The notes under the pieces: model-generated
Databases searched by the model: none
Seen by the model: only the letters and a program-made list of their open reading frames with translations
What the model was told of the DNA's origin: nothing
Program-made: the position numbers and the translations under genes
DNA from: Gammaproteobacteria bacterium
Lineage (GTDB): Bacteria > Pseudomonadota > Gammaproteobacteria > Steroidobacterales > Foliamicaceae
Direction of reading: 5' to 3'
DNA length: 64,000 nt
Assembly (NCBI GenBank): GCA_026707445.1
Contig: JAPOWV010000011.1
Location: 83,927-147,926, forward strand
Shown: piece after piece, positions 41,893-50,429 of the stretch
Position numbering within the stretch: the first letter of the stretch is position 1
Layout: each line of letters starts with the position of its first letter

Positions 41893-43151
41893 TCGGCGCG
41901 CTGAGCATCGCCGCCGCGGCGCTGGCGCTGCTGGCGCTCAGGCAGAATCTGCTCGTCGTGCTGGGAGTCGCCGCCGGGCTGGCCTACTGGTTCTGGGGCG
42001 ACGGGCAGATCCAGAACATCATCAACGACGGCTGGGACGGTCTCAACCGCGATGTGCTGCTGTCGATCCCGATGTACCTGCTGGCGGGCGCGGTCATGGC
42101 CCGGGGCGCCATCGCAAGCCGATTGATCCGCCTGGCGCGGGCGCTTTCGGCGCCGATACCCGGCGGCCTTGCGATCGCCACGGTCCTGTCATGCGCCATG
42201 TTTGCCGCCGTGACCGGTTCGGGGACCGTGGCCCTGCTGGCCATAGGCGCGGTGATGTATCCGGCTTTGCTGGAAGCCGGCTACAGCAAACGCTTTGCCC
42301 TGGGCGCCCTGTGCGCCGCCGGCACACTCGGCATCGTCGTGCCGCCCAGCATTCCGCTCATTCTGTACGGCGTCATGACACAGACTTCGATTTCCGAGTT
42401 GTTCATTGCCGGCATCGGGCCCGCCCTGTTATTGACCGGCTTCATGAGCGCCTACGCAGTTGCCCGCAACTGGAGCTTCCGGCTGGGCGGATGGCGCTTT
42501 CCCGAAATCGCGGCTGCGCTCAAGGAGGGGATCTGGTCACTGCTGATGCCAGTGATCATTCTGGGGGGCATCTACAGCGGCTTTTTTACTGCGACGGAGT
42601 CCGCTTCCATCGCCGTGGTTTACGGCTTCTTCGTGGAAATCGTGATTCACCGCGAGATGCGTTTCAAGGAAGTCGTCGACGTCTTTACCACCACCACGCG
42701 CCTTATGGGTTCGCTGTTTCCGGTCCTGATGATGGCGCTGGCGCTCAACGTCTTCCTGACTTACGAGCAGGTTCCGGACATGGCTGTGGAATGGCTCACG
42801 ACGCGTATTGAATCGCTTCCCGGTTTCATCCTCCTGATGAACGCCTTCCTGCTTCTGGTCGGATGCTTCATGGACATCGGATCGGCCATCCTTATACTCT
42901 CGCCGCTGCTGCAGCCCATTGCCGTCGCCCAGGGCATGGACGCGGTGCATTTCGGCGTGGTCATGGTCGTGAACCTGGAGATGGGCTACCTGACCCCGCC
43001 CATGGGCCTGAACATCATTGTTGCCATGACCGCGTTCAACGAGTCGTTCGGCGAGATATGCCGGGCGGTGCTGCCGTTCCTTGCATTGATGCTGATTGCA
43101 CTGGTCACGGTCTCGTTCTGGCCTGGCCTGTCGCTGTTTCTACTGCAATAA
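41889..43151 (+). CDS. TRAP transporter large permease (DctM)
   Basis: A 420-residue protein with many membrane segments. LLSIPMYLLAGAVMARGAIA, FAAVTGSGTVALLAIGAVMY, LCAAGTLGIVVPPSIPLILY and GYLTPPMGLNIIVAMTAFNE are the conserved DctM blocks. It forms the transport channel with DctQ; GTG 41889 overlaps the DctQ stop by 4 bp. The substrate is probably a carboxylic acid handled by the neighbouring enzymes, but this is inference. Confidence 0.9.
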   Translation: MIGALSIAAAALALLALRQNLLVVLGVAAGLAYWFWGDGQIQNIINDGWDGLNRDVLLSIPMYLLAGAVMARGAIASRLIRLARALSAPIPGGLAIATVLSCAMFAAVTGSGTVALLAIGAVMYPALLEAGYSKRFALGALCAAGTLGIVVPPSIPLILYGVMTQTSISELFIAGIGPALLLTGFMSAYAVARNWSFRLGGWRFPEIAAALKEGIWSLLMPVIILGGIYSGFFTATESASIAVVYGFFVEIVIHREMRFKEVVDVFTTTTRLMGSLFPVLMMALALNVFLTYEQVPDMAVEWLTTRIESLPGFILLMNAFLLLVGCFMDIGSAILILSPLLQPIAVAQGMDAVHFGVVMVVNLEMGYLTPPMGLNIIVAMTAFNESFGEICRAVLPFLALMLIALVTVSFWPGLSLFLLQ

Positions 43152-43208
43152 TTGCCCGCTTGACCGCAATCGTGCGCTCGGGGGAAGCGCATTTCCTTAT
43201 CCATACCC

Positions 43209-45686
43209 ATGACCTGGACAGTACATAAATTCGGCGGCAGCAGCCTGGCTGACGCACGCGGTTTCGAGCGCGCGGCGGGAATCGTGTTGGGCGATTCCTC
43301 GCCGCGGGTGGCCGTCGTGGTGTCGGCCATGCAGGGCGTGACCAACGCGCTGTTCGCGCTGCTGGATCGCGCGGTTTCGGGCGACGATAAGTGGCAGGAC
43401 GACCTCGATGCCCTGCAGGAACGGTATTCCGCGGTCTCGGAAGAACTGATTTCGGACCCGGAACGCCGCGCCGCGCTGCTGGATGCGCAGGCCGGAGAGT
43501 GCCGCGATGTGGCGGATATTCTTCATTCCGCCGTGCTGATCCGGTCGGCGGGACCGCGAATGGAAGCCCTGGTGTCCGGATGCGGCGAGCTCTGGTCGGC
43601 ACGCCTGCTGGCGGCCCTGATCAGCGAGCGCGGGGCCGGCGACGGCCGCAAGGCCGGGTGGCTGGATGCCCGCGATGTCCTGCGCGTCGAGCCGGGCGAA
43701 CTGGGAGTGGTGGTGGACTGGGAAGCTTCGGGCAAGCACCTGAAGCGTCTGCTTGAAAACGATCCCACGCCGGTGCGCGTGATCACCGGCTATATCGCCC
43801 GCGACGGGCGCGGATTGCAGATGACGCTGGGCCGCAACGGAAGCGATTTCTCGGCGTCGATATTCAGCGCGCTGCTGGACGCGGAGTCGCTCACCATCTG
43901 GACCGACGTGGAGGGCGTGATGAGCGCCGATCCCGCGCGCGTTCCCGAGGCGCACGTGATCCGCGAACTGTCCTACAACGAGGCGATGGAGCTGGCCTAT
44001 TTCGGCGCGCGGGTGATTCATCCGCAAACGATGGGCCCGGTAATCAGCAAGAAGATTCCGGTGTGGATTCGCTCGAGCTTTAAGCCGGAGCTGCGAGGGT
44101 CCCTGATTTCCGCCGAAGGCGACCGGAACGAGCCCGTAAAGGGCATCACGATGATCGAGAACGTCACGATGCTGAGCCTGGAAGGCTCGGGGATGATCGG
44201 CGTGCCCGGGACCGCCGACCGGTTGTTCAATTGGCTGAGCAAGGCGCAGGTTTCGGTGCTGCTGATTACCCAGGCCAGTTCGGAGCATTCGATAACCTTC
44301 GCGGTTCCGGAGGCGCATGCGGAACGGGCCGAAAGAGTGACGCGCGACGCCTTCGCCCAGGAAATGGGCCTGGGGCAGGTCAGCCGGGTGACGCGGGACG
44401 ATGGAGTGAACGTGCTGGCGCTGGTGGGCGACGGCATGGTGGGCATCCCCGGGGTGGCCGGCCGGTTCTTCAGCGTGCTGGGACGCGCCGGAGTCAACGT
44501 CATCGCGATTTCCCAGGGATCGTCGGAACGCAATATTTCCGCAGTGGTGACCGGCGACAGCGCGACCAGGGCGTTGCGCGCCGCGCATGGCGGTTTCTAC
44601 CTTTCGCATACCACGCTTTCGCTGGGCGTGATCGGCGTGGGCAACGTCGGCGCCGAACTGCTGGACCAGATGGCCCGGGCCGCGGACTCGCTCCGCGAAA
44701 ACTTCAACCTGGATTTCCGGGTGCGGGCGATCGCCAATTCGCGCCGCATGCACCTGGCCTCGCGCAGCCTCGATCTCGGCAACTGGCGCGGGGTGCTGGA
44801 AGATGAAGGCGAAGCCATGGACCTTGAGCGTTTCAGCGCGCATGTGAACCCCGACCACCTGCCGCACGCGGCGATCGTGGACTGCACGGCCAGCGAAACG
44901 ATCAGCGACGGCTACGCCGATTTCTTCCGCGCCGGGATCCACGTCGTGACGCCCAACAAGCGGGCGCAGAGCGCGCCGCACGAGGCCTACGAGCGCCTGC
45001 ACGAACTGCGCCGGGCCAACGGCGTGCACCTGTTGTACGAGACCAACGTGGGCGCCGGGCTGCCGGTCATCGAGACCCTGCGCGACCTGATCGCCACCGG
45101 CGACGAGGTGCTCAGCGTGGAGGGCATTTTTTCCGGCACTTTGGCCTATCTGTTCAACGCGCTGGACGCGGACTCCGATTTCTCGAAGGTCGTGCGCCAG
45201 GCCCGCGACGCCGGCTATACCGAGCCGGACCCGAGAGAGGACCTGAGCGGCATGGACGTGGCCCGCAAGTTGCTGATCCTGGCGCGCGAGCTGAAGCTGC
45301 GCATGGACCTGGCCGATGTCGAAGTGGAGAGCCTGGCACCCGAGGAGCTGTCGGAAGCCACGGTGGAGGAGTTTCTCGACGGCCTGGGGCGCTACGACGG
45401 CGACATGCGCCGGCGTCTGGAGAAGGCTGAAGAGGAAGGCTGCGTTCTTCGTTACGTCGGCAGACTGAACAGCGAAGGCCGGGCCTCCGTGCGGCTGGAG
45501 TCGCTGCCCGAGGACCATCTCTTTGCCCGGCTGGATCTCACCAGCAACATGTTCCTGTTCCGCACCGCCCGCTACAGCGACAGCCCGCTTGTTGTCCAGG
45601 GTCCGGGAGCGGGGCCGGAGGTGACCGCCGGGGGCATTTTTGCGGACCTGCTGCGCCTGGCGCGGATGCTGGGCGCGCCACGTTAG
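43209..45686 (+). CDS. thrA: bifunctional aspartokinase / homoserine dehydrogenase
   Basis: An 825-residue fusion enzyme. Residues 1-290 are the aspartokinase (VHKFGGSSLAD at the start; WTDVEGVMSADPARVPEA later), 315-460 are two ACT domains (NVTMLSLEGSGMIGVPG and VNVLALVGDGMVGIPG), and from about 475 the homoserine dehydrogenase begins (LGVIGVGNVGAELLDQ). It makes homoserine for threonine and methionine and is feedback-inhibited by threonine (or, in MetL, not at all). ThrA over MetL is preferred because thrC follows 11 bp later. Confidence 0.93.
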   Translation: MTWTVHKFGGSSLADARGFERAAGIVLGDSSPRVAVVVSAMQGVTNALFALLDRAVSGDDKWQDDLDALQERYSAVSEELISDPERRAALLDAQAGECRDVADILHSAVLIRSAGPRMEALVSGCGELWSARLLAALISERGAGDGRKAGWLDARDVLRVEPGELGVVVDWEASGKHLKRLLENDPTPVRVITGYIARDGRGLQMTLGRNGSDFSASIFSALLDAESLTIWTDVEGVMSADPARVPEAHVIRELSYNEAMELAYFGARVIHPQTMGPVISKKIPVWIRSSFKPELRGSLISAEGDRNEPVKGITMIENVTMLSLEGSGMIGVPGTADRLFNWLSKAQVSVLLITQASSEHSITFAVPEAHAERAERVTRDAFAQEMGLGQVSRVTRDDGVNVLALVGDGMVGIPGVAGRFFSVLGRAGVNVIAISQGSSERNISAVVTGDSATRALRAAHGGFYLSHTTLSLGVIGVGNVGAELLDQMARAADSLRENFNLDFRVRAIANSRRMHLASRSLDLGNWRGVLEDEGEAMDLERFSAHVNPDHLPHAAIVDCTASETISDGYADFFRAGIHVVTPNKRAQSAPHEAYERLHELRRANGVHLLYETNVGAGLPVIETLRDLIATGDEVLSVEGIFSGTLAYLFNALDADSDFSKVVRQARDAGYTEPDPREDLSGMDVARKLLILARELKLRMDLADVEVESLAPEELSEATVEEFLDGLGRYDGDMRRRLEKAEEEGCVLRYVGRLNSEGRASVRLESLPEDHLFARLDLTSNMFLFRTARYSDSPLVVQGPGAGPEVTAGGIFADLLRLARMLGAPR

Positions 45687-45697
45687 CGGGACTTACG

Positions 45698-47005
45698 ATG
45701 GTTGCGTTTCACAGCACCCGTGGCGGTGGTCCCGCCGGGCTGGAAGCGGTGCTGCAGACCGGCACCGCGCCGGATGGCGGCCTGTACGTTCCCGAGCGCC
45801 TGGCGGCGTTCGAGCGTGAGGAGCTGGCGGACTCCGCCACGCCGGCGGAATTGGCCGAACGCATGCTGGCCCCATACTTCGCGGGTTCGTCCCTGGCCGG
45901 CGCCCTGCCTGACATCTGCCGCAACGCGTTCGACTATCCGCTGCCCCTGGCCGATTTGTCGCCCGCCGGGAACGGCGCGTGCCTGCGATTGCTGGAGCTG
46001 TTTCACGGCCCCACCGCGGCGTTCAAGGACTACGGCGCGCGGTTCCTGGCGGCCTGCCTGGAGCGCATCCTGGCCGAAGAGCCCGCGTCCTCGCCGGTGC
46101 TTACCATCCTCGTCGCCACATCGGGCGATACCGGCGCGGCCGTCGCTTCGGCGTTCTCGGGCCGCGAGAAGATTCGCGTGGTCGTGCTGTTTCCCAAGGG
46201 CCGGATATCACCCCGCCAGGAGCACCACCTCGGCTGCTGGGACGACAACGTGCAAGCGCTCGCCGTGCACGGGGTGTTCGACGATTGCCAGCGCCTGGCG
46301 AAGCAGGCTTTCGCCGACGCCCGGCTGCGAAAAAGGGTGCGGCTGGGCTCGGCGAACAGCATCAACCTCGGCAGGCTGCTGCCGCAAAGCGCCTACCACG
46401 CCTGGGCCGCGCTCAAGTCGCCTGAAGGGACCCATTTCGTTGTTCCCACCGGCAACCTCGGCAACGGGGTGGCCTGCTTGTGGGCGCGCGAGATGGGCGC
46501 GGGTATCGGACGCATCCTGCTGACGACCAACGCCAACCGCACGATAGGAGACTATCTTTCCAGCGGCGAATACCGCGGCCGCGAAAGTATCGGCACGCTG
46601 GCCAACGCAATGGACGTGGGCGATCCCAGCAACATGGAACGGCTGCGCCACCAGTTCGATGGCGACGTCGACCGGATCCGGGCCGCCGTCAGCGCCGCGA
46701 GCGTCGACGATGGGCGGATTCGCCGCCGGATCCGCCGGGAATACTCGGATTCCGACGCGGTGCTATGCCCTCACACCGCCGCCGGCGTGGACGCCTGCCG
46801 CGGGCTGCTCGCCGATGCGGGCGCGTCCGCCGGCGACTGGGTCATCGCCGCCACCGCCCACCCCGCCAAGTTCGAAACCGTGGTCGAACCACTGATCGGG
46901 ACTACGGTGGCGCCGCCCCCGCAACTCGAGGAACTGCTCTCGCGGCATTCCAGCCACGAGGAAATCCCTCCCGACCTTGCCGCGCTTACTCCGTTCCTGG
47001 GCTAG
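45698..47005 (+). CDS. thrC: threonine synthase
   Basis: A 435-residue PLP enzyme that converts O-phosphohomoserine to threonine. ELFHGPTAAFKDYGARFLAA holds the PLP lysine; VATSGDTGAAVASAF is the phosphate loop; VPTGNLGNGVACLWAREMG is also typical. It follows thrA by 11 bp, but thrB (homoserine kinase) is not between or next to them. The 3' end overlaps the convergent GST gene by 20 bp. Confidence 0.93.
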   Translation: MVAFHSTRGGGPAGLEAVLQTGTAPDGGLYVPERLAAFEREELADSATPAELAERMLAPYFAGSSLAGALPDICRNAFDYPLPLADLSPAGNGACLRLLELFHGPTAAFKDYGARFLAACLERILAEEPASSPVLTILVATSGDTGAAVASAFSGREKIRVVVLFPKGRISPRQEHHLGCWDDNVQALAVHGVFDDCQRLAKQAFADARLRKRVRLGSANSINLGRLLPQSAYHAWAALKSPEGTHFVVPTGNLGNGVACLWAREMGAGIGRILLTTNANRTIGDYLSSGEYRGRESIGTLANAMDVGDPSNMERLRHQFDGDVDRIRAAVSAASVDDGRIRRRIRREYSDSDAVLCPHTAAGVDACRGLLADAGASAGDWVIAATAHPAKFETVVEPLIGTTVAPPPQLEELLSRHSSHEEIPPDLAALTPFLG

Positions 47006-47618
47006 TCTTCGGCATCAGCGCTTCGTCGAGTGACGCGGCGCGCAGCCGGGCCGGGCGATTCTCCAGGCGCGACCAGTAGTCCACGAAGGCCGGTCGCATC
47101 TCGATTGACTTGAATTGGAGGCCCCAGAAAATGTGCGAGCCTACGTAGACGTCGGCCGCGCTGAAGTTCGGGCCTGCAACGAATTCGCCTGCGCTGACGG
47201 CGGCTTCGAGCGTATTCAGGACCGCCTCGAGGGTTCCGTAACCGATCATGGACTCGCGTTCCGGAGGGACTTCGAATTTGAGCGCGCGGTTGATGGTTGC
47301 CGCTTCAAGCGGCCCGGCGGCGAAGAACATCCACCGGTAGTAGGCCCCGCGCTCCCCGGGCGGGGGCGCCAGCCCGGCTTCGGGAAACGCGTCGGCCAGG
47401 TAGGCGCAGATCGCGGCGGCCTCCGTAACCACGACGCCGCCATGCCGGATCGTCGGCACCTTGCCCATCGGATTGACGGCCAGAAAGTCCTCCGATTTCA
47501 TTTCGGGGCCGTACTGCAGCACCTCGGTGCGGTATTCGGCGCCGACTTCCTCCAGCATCCAGCGCGCGATCTGTCCGCGCGACATGGGGTTCGTGTAAAA
47601 GACCAGTTCTTCACTCAT
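46986..47618 (-). CDS. glutathione S-transferase family protein
   Basis: A 210-residue GST with a thioredoxin-like N-terminal domain (MSEELVFYTNPMSRGQIARW; the Ser in NPMSRG is the likely glutathione-activating residue) and GKVPTIRHGGVVVTEAAAI, the cis-Pro and glutathione-binding segment. The C-terminal helical domain has ISAADVYVGSHI-like text FSAADVYVGSHIFWG. It probably conjugates or reduces with glutathione. It converges on and overlaps thrC by 20 bp. Confidence 0.9.
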   Translation of the reverse strand: MSEELVFYTNPMSRGQIARWMLEEVGAEYRTEVLQYGPEMKSEDFLAVNPMGKVPTIRHGGVVVTEAAAICAYLADAFPEAGLAPPPGERGAYYRWMFFAAGPLEAATINRALKFEVPPERESMIGYGTLEAVLNTLEAAVSAGEFVAGPNFSAADVYVGSHIFWGLQFKSIEMRPAFVDYWSRLENRPARLRAASLDEALMPKTSPGTE

Positions 47619-47652
47619 GAGAAATCCTATTGCAGAGCTGTGCTGATTCTAG

Positions 47653-47660
47653 TCCTGAAT
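47653..47660 (+). repeat. left 8-bp direct repeat flanking the RloA/RloB islet
   Basis: TCCTGAAT here recurs in the same orientation at 49570-49577, just outside the other end of the AT-richer RloA/RloB cassette. It could be a target-site duplication. An 8-bp match between two flanks of about 60-100 bp has a chance likelihood of roughly one in ten, so this is weak evidence alone. Confidence 0.35.
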
Positions 47661-47715
47661 TGCATACGCGCCACTAGCTCCATCGCGGCCGCAGGTGGTT
47701 AGCAGATTCTCAATG

Positions 47716-48264
47716 CTATTCAAGTCCAATCAGATTCAGCAGTTGTGAAACTTGGTCATCTTTCTGAGCAACGCGCTTGAGATCATTCAGCGCAAACCTG
47801 TCCTCCAGTTCCATAGCGGTCGCCGGCTTCTCGTATTCGGGCCATAGCTTTCTCAATTCGCCATGCGCGATGCTCGCAGGCACTTTTCGAGTTTCCTGAT
47901 TCACATGCAGCCGCAGCAGCAAGCCTTCTAGATTTGGACGAATAAATACTGTGTGAACTTGGTGCCTCTGTGCTTCTGCAATTGCATCTCTGCCCACCCT
48001 CCTGTCTGCGTGCAGGCGATCATAGTCCAGCAAAGCAATGCAATTCTTGGGAGGTTTGCGTGTTCTAGCCTGTCTGTGCTTTGTTCGAACGCAAGCTCGA
48101 ATCACTACAAGGCTGTCACCGCCGCCAGAGCTAACGAATTGCAGATGGATATCTCTATTTCCTTGATCACACAGCTTTTGAAGTAACGCTACCAGCGCTT
48201 GCTCCCCTTGTCCTTCACCAGCAATCAGGATTCGTCGTCTTTTGCGTATTACCTTCCCTGGCAT
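47716..48264 (-). CDS. RloB/AbiLii-like TOPRIM protein (putative phage defence)
   Basis: A 182-residue protein with the RloB layout: ILIAGEGQGEQALVALLQKL (TOPRIM Glu17/Glu21), LLDYDRLHADRR (Asp80-Tyr-Asp82, the D-x-D metal site) and FIRPNLEGLLLRLH, matching the N-P-x-F-E-x-W-L-L-L-H signature. RloB-type proteins pair with an RloA/AbiLi AAA ATPase and are associated with abortive phage defence; a nuclease role is inferred from the TOPRIM motif. It lies 10 bp downstream of the ATPase. Base composition is clearly AT-richer than in neighbouring housekeeping genes, suggesting recent transfer. Confidence 0.8.
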   Translation of the reverse strand: MPGKVIRKRRRILIAGEGQGEQALVALLQKLCDQGNRDIHLQFVSSGGGDSLVVIRACVRTKHRQARTRKPPKNCIALLDYDRLHADRRVGRDAIAEAQRHQVHTVFIRPNLEGLLLRLHVNQETRKVPASIAHGELRKLWPEYEKPATAMELEDRFALNDLKRVAQKDDQVSQLLNLIGLE

Positions 48265-48274
48265 TGGTTCCGTC

Positions 48275-49468
48275 TCAGCCGATTACCGGCACGCCTCCGA
48301 GGTCTCCACTGCGATACTCCCGGTAGAGATTTGCGCTTCGCCGCAAGCCCTTCACCTGCCAAAGCCCGTAGGCAGTGGTTACACCGTCACGGTCCTTTTC
48401 GACGATTACCACTTCTTCTTTCTCAAGATTCTCCAGCACCGCCAAGTTGTGTAATGTGCATATCAATTGCGCTCCATGCGGGTTCGTTTCTTGCGACTGG
48501 AACCAGTGGATCACTTCAGCCGCCAGATCAGCGTGGAACTCGGTATCGAGTGCGTCCAGGAGAAATACCTGCCCTTCGTCCAGTGCATTACTGAGGAAGG
48601 GAAAGTGGCTGAGGAAGTTGCGTGTGCCGGCGGATTCTTGAGCCATGACCAGCGGCACATCGAGTCCGCGATGCACAAATGCCAACTCCCGTCTGTTTCC
48701 CGGTAATTCTGCGACCTCTATTGATTCAATGCCGAGGTCTATTCGTTGAAGCTGTCTTGAAGCCGCCGAGACTAGCGTAGCGTTCCCGGTGTAGTTGTTG
48801 GCTGTCATCTCTTCATCGGGCCGCCAGGATTCAGGGGGAGAATAGATTCTCGAGAGGTTGTTGCGGATGGCAACGAACATCGGGACAAAAGAGGCCGCTA
48901 GGGTTGCAATCAGCGATACTTCGGGGCGAGTTGCCTGTACCGCCCGATCACGACTATTAATTCCTGCCTCACGCACAATATGGATCGGTTCATTACTCTT
49001 CCTTTCAAAGATGCGTCTCTGCCGTCCGTTGGGAAAGTCCAGTAGCGCTTCGTAGTCAACATAGGTTGACAACGGATTGGCTGGATCTCTGGCCAATTCC
49101 AATTCGTAGCGATACAGTGCGGCCCGGTCATCGTCATCGTCCAGGAAGTATGCGGCGGCAAAACTGACTTCAATACGGGTGGGACGCATGAAGCCCGATT
49201 TGGAAAAAAACGGATGAAGGACCGCCGATGCAGCATGATTATGCGAATGTAGGACAAAGCGGAGCGTGTGGTTAATTGCATTCAGGACAGTGGTTTTCCC
49301 CGCTCCATTTGCCCCTAATATCGCAATCACCGCAGGTATTCGTAGTCCTGGGATGTCGGATCTCCCACGAAAATTCGGAAGATGGGGAGTGGTTCCCGGG
49401 ACTCTAAAATCCAGTTCTACCGTATCCCGGATGGAACCAAAATTAGAAATCGTGATTTTGTAAATCAT
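48275..49468 (-). CDS. RloA/AbiLi-like AAA ATPase (putative phage defence)
   Basis: A 397-residue SMC/ABC-like AAA_21 ATPase. IAILGANGAGKTTVLNAI (Gly52 to Thr60) is Walker A; AQESAGTRNFLSHFP (about 277-290) is the signature-like loop; VFLLDALDTEFH around Asp305 is the Walker B position. The usual acidic residue after the Walker B Asp is Ala306 (GCA). The family senses phage or damage and controls a linked effector, here the RloB-like protein 10 bp downstream. The start ATG 49468 has no Shine-Dalgarno and forms the edge of a large palindrome. Confidence 0.82.
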   Translation of the reverse strand: MIYKITISNFGSIRDTVELDFRVPGTTPHLPNFRGRSDIPGLRIPAVIAILGANGAGKTTVLNAINHTLRFVLHSHNHAASAVLHPFFSKSGFMRPTRIEVSFAAAYFLDDDDDRAALYRYELELARDPANPLSTYVDYEALLDFPNGRQRRIFERKSNEPIHIVREAGINSRDRAVQATRPEVSLIATLAASFVPMFVAIRNNLSRIYSPPESWRPDEEMTANNYTGNATLVSAASRQLQRIDLGIESIEVAELPGNRRELAFVHRGLDVPLVMAQESAGTRNFLSHFPFLSNALDEGQVFLLDALDTEFHADLAAEVIHWFQSQETNPHGAQLICTLHNLAVLENLEKEEVVIVEKDRDGVTTAYGLWQVKGLRRSANLYREYRSGDLGGVPVIG

Positions 49469-49498
49469 GTAAGCATATTAACAGAAATATGCTTACAT
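49467..49498. promoter_or_regulatory. 13-bp inverted repeat at the RloA start codon
   Basis: ATGTAAGCATATT (49467-49479) and AATATGCTTACAT (49486-49498) are perfect reverse complements with a 6-bp spacer. The palindrome includes the first bases of the ATPase start codon on the minus strand. It could be an operator for a repressor, a hairpin that hides the start codon, or a boundary of a mobile insertion. The sequence up to 49577 is AT-rich, with no ORF and no clear promoter pair. Confidence 0.7.
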
Positions 49499-49569
49499 AG
49501 CCGCTATATATCTCTAAAAATACTCTTTATATCTATAGTCGGCAGAATAATGTTACCTCGGAAGTTGAA

Positions 49570-49577
49570 TCCTGAAT
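49570..49577 (+). repeat. right 8-bp direct repeat flanking the RloA/RloB islet
   Basis: TCCTGAAT, identical to 47653-47660 and in the same orientation. It directly abuts the tatD stop codon (49578-49580), so an insertion here would sit precisely between tatD and the GST gene. Confidence 0.35.
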
Positions 49578-50429
49578 CTACTCCAGTACCGGGTTGCGTT
49601 CTCCTTGTTCATCGATTGTGGCTGGCTTTGGCCAGTGGAACAGGCGTTGGGTGTTGCGGAGCGCGGCCGCCGCGAGTTCGTCCGGGTCCACGCCTATATG
49701 CCGCGCGAGAGTGCGCGCGACGACTGGGAGGAACTCGGGTTCGTTTCGGCGCTTCTTTGCCGGCTTTGCATCAGGATGGCGGGGCAGTAGGTAAGGGCTG
49801 TCGGTTTCCAGCATTACGCGGTCGAGTGGCAGCCTGGGAACTGCACTCAGGAGGTCCTGGTTGCGCCGTTCATCACAGATCCAACCTGTAATGCCGATGT
49901 GCAAGCCTAAATCCAGGTAACTCTCGAGTTCCTTTGGACCGCCGGTAAAGCAGTGCGCCACACCACCTAAATCCCCGGTCCGGTGATCCTTGAGAATCGC
50001 CAGGAAGTCCTTGTGAGCCTCGCGCTGATGGAGAAACAGGGGCTTTCCGTGCTCCTCTGCCAACTTGAGCTGACCCGCGAACGCTGCGCGCTGCGCCTCC
50101 GGCGGCGACAGGTTTCGGAAGTAGTCCAGTCCGCACTCGCCGGCCGCCACCGCCAGATCGCTTTCCAGCACATGGCCGAGCCGTTCGCGCGCTTCTTGCG
50201 GCGCATCCGTCCATTGCGTGGCCAGGTGCGGGTGTATGCCTGCCGTGCAGCGGAAGGTCTTCGGTCTCCCGCTCGCGAGCTCCAACGCCTGTTCGGATTC
50301 GCTGAGCCCGGCGCCAGTGATGATCATGTGCCGAACGCCTGCGGCCTCGGCGCGTTTGATCACTTCATCCCGATCCGGATCGAACGACGCGTCGGCGAGG
50401 TTCGCACCGATATCGATCAACCCATTCAC
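49578..50429 (-). CDS. tatD: TatD family metal-dependent deoxyribonuclease
   Basis: A 283-residue TIM-barrel hydrolase. IDIGANLADASFDPDRDEVI, TAGIHPHLATQW, AAGECGLDYFRN, VAHCFTGG, GITGWICDERR and LETDSPYLLPR follow the E. coli TatD sequence block by block, including the metal-binding His, Glu and Asp residues. It is a 3'-5' DNase acting in DNA repair or quality control. GTG 50429 overlaps the ABC permease stop (GTGA) and begins the homology, so it is preferred to the longer frame. Confidence 0.92.
   Translation of the reverse strand: MNGLIDIGANLADASFDPDRDEVIKRAEAAGVRHMIITGAGLSESEQALELASGRPKTFRCTAGIHPHLATQWTDAPQEARERLGHVLESDLAVAAGECGLDYFRNLSPPEAQRAAFAGQLKLAEEHGKPLFLHQREAHKDFLAILKDHRTGDLGGVAHCFTGGPKELESYLDLGLHIGITGWICDERRNQDLLSAVPRLPLDRVMLETDSPYLLPRHPDAKPAKKRRNEPEFLPVVARTLARHIGVDPDELAAAALRNTQRLFHWPKPATIDEQGERNPVLE

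Noticed and set aside
43152-43208. Threonine leader peptide or promoter before thrA
   Set aside because: The gap is only 57 bp, has a TTGACC without a -10 at 16-18 bp, and contains no Thr/Ile-rich ORF or terminator hairpin.
43197-45518. 773-codon minus-strand frame across thrA
   Set aside because: Antisense shadow of a complete aspartokinase/homoserine dehydrogenase. It has no conserved motif and no ribosome site.
47716-49468. PARIS (AriA/AriB) or a retron system
   Set aside because: The second protein matches RloB/AbiLii signatures rather than AriB (DUF4435), and there is no reverse transcriptase or msr/msd-like region.
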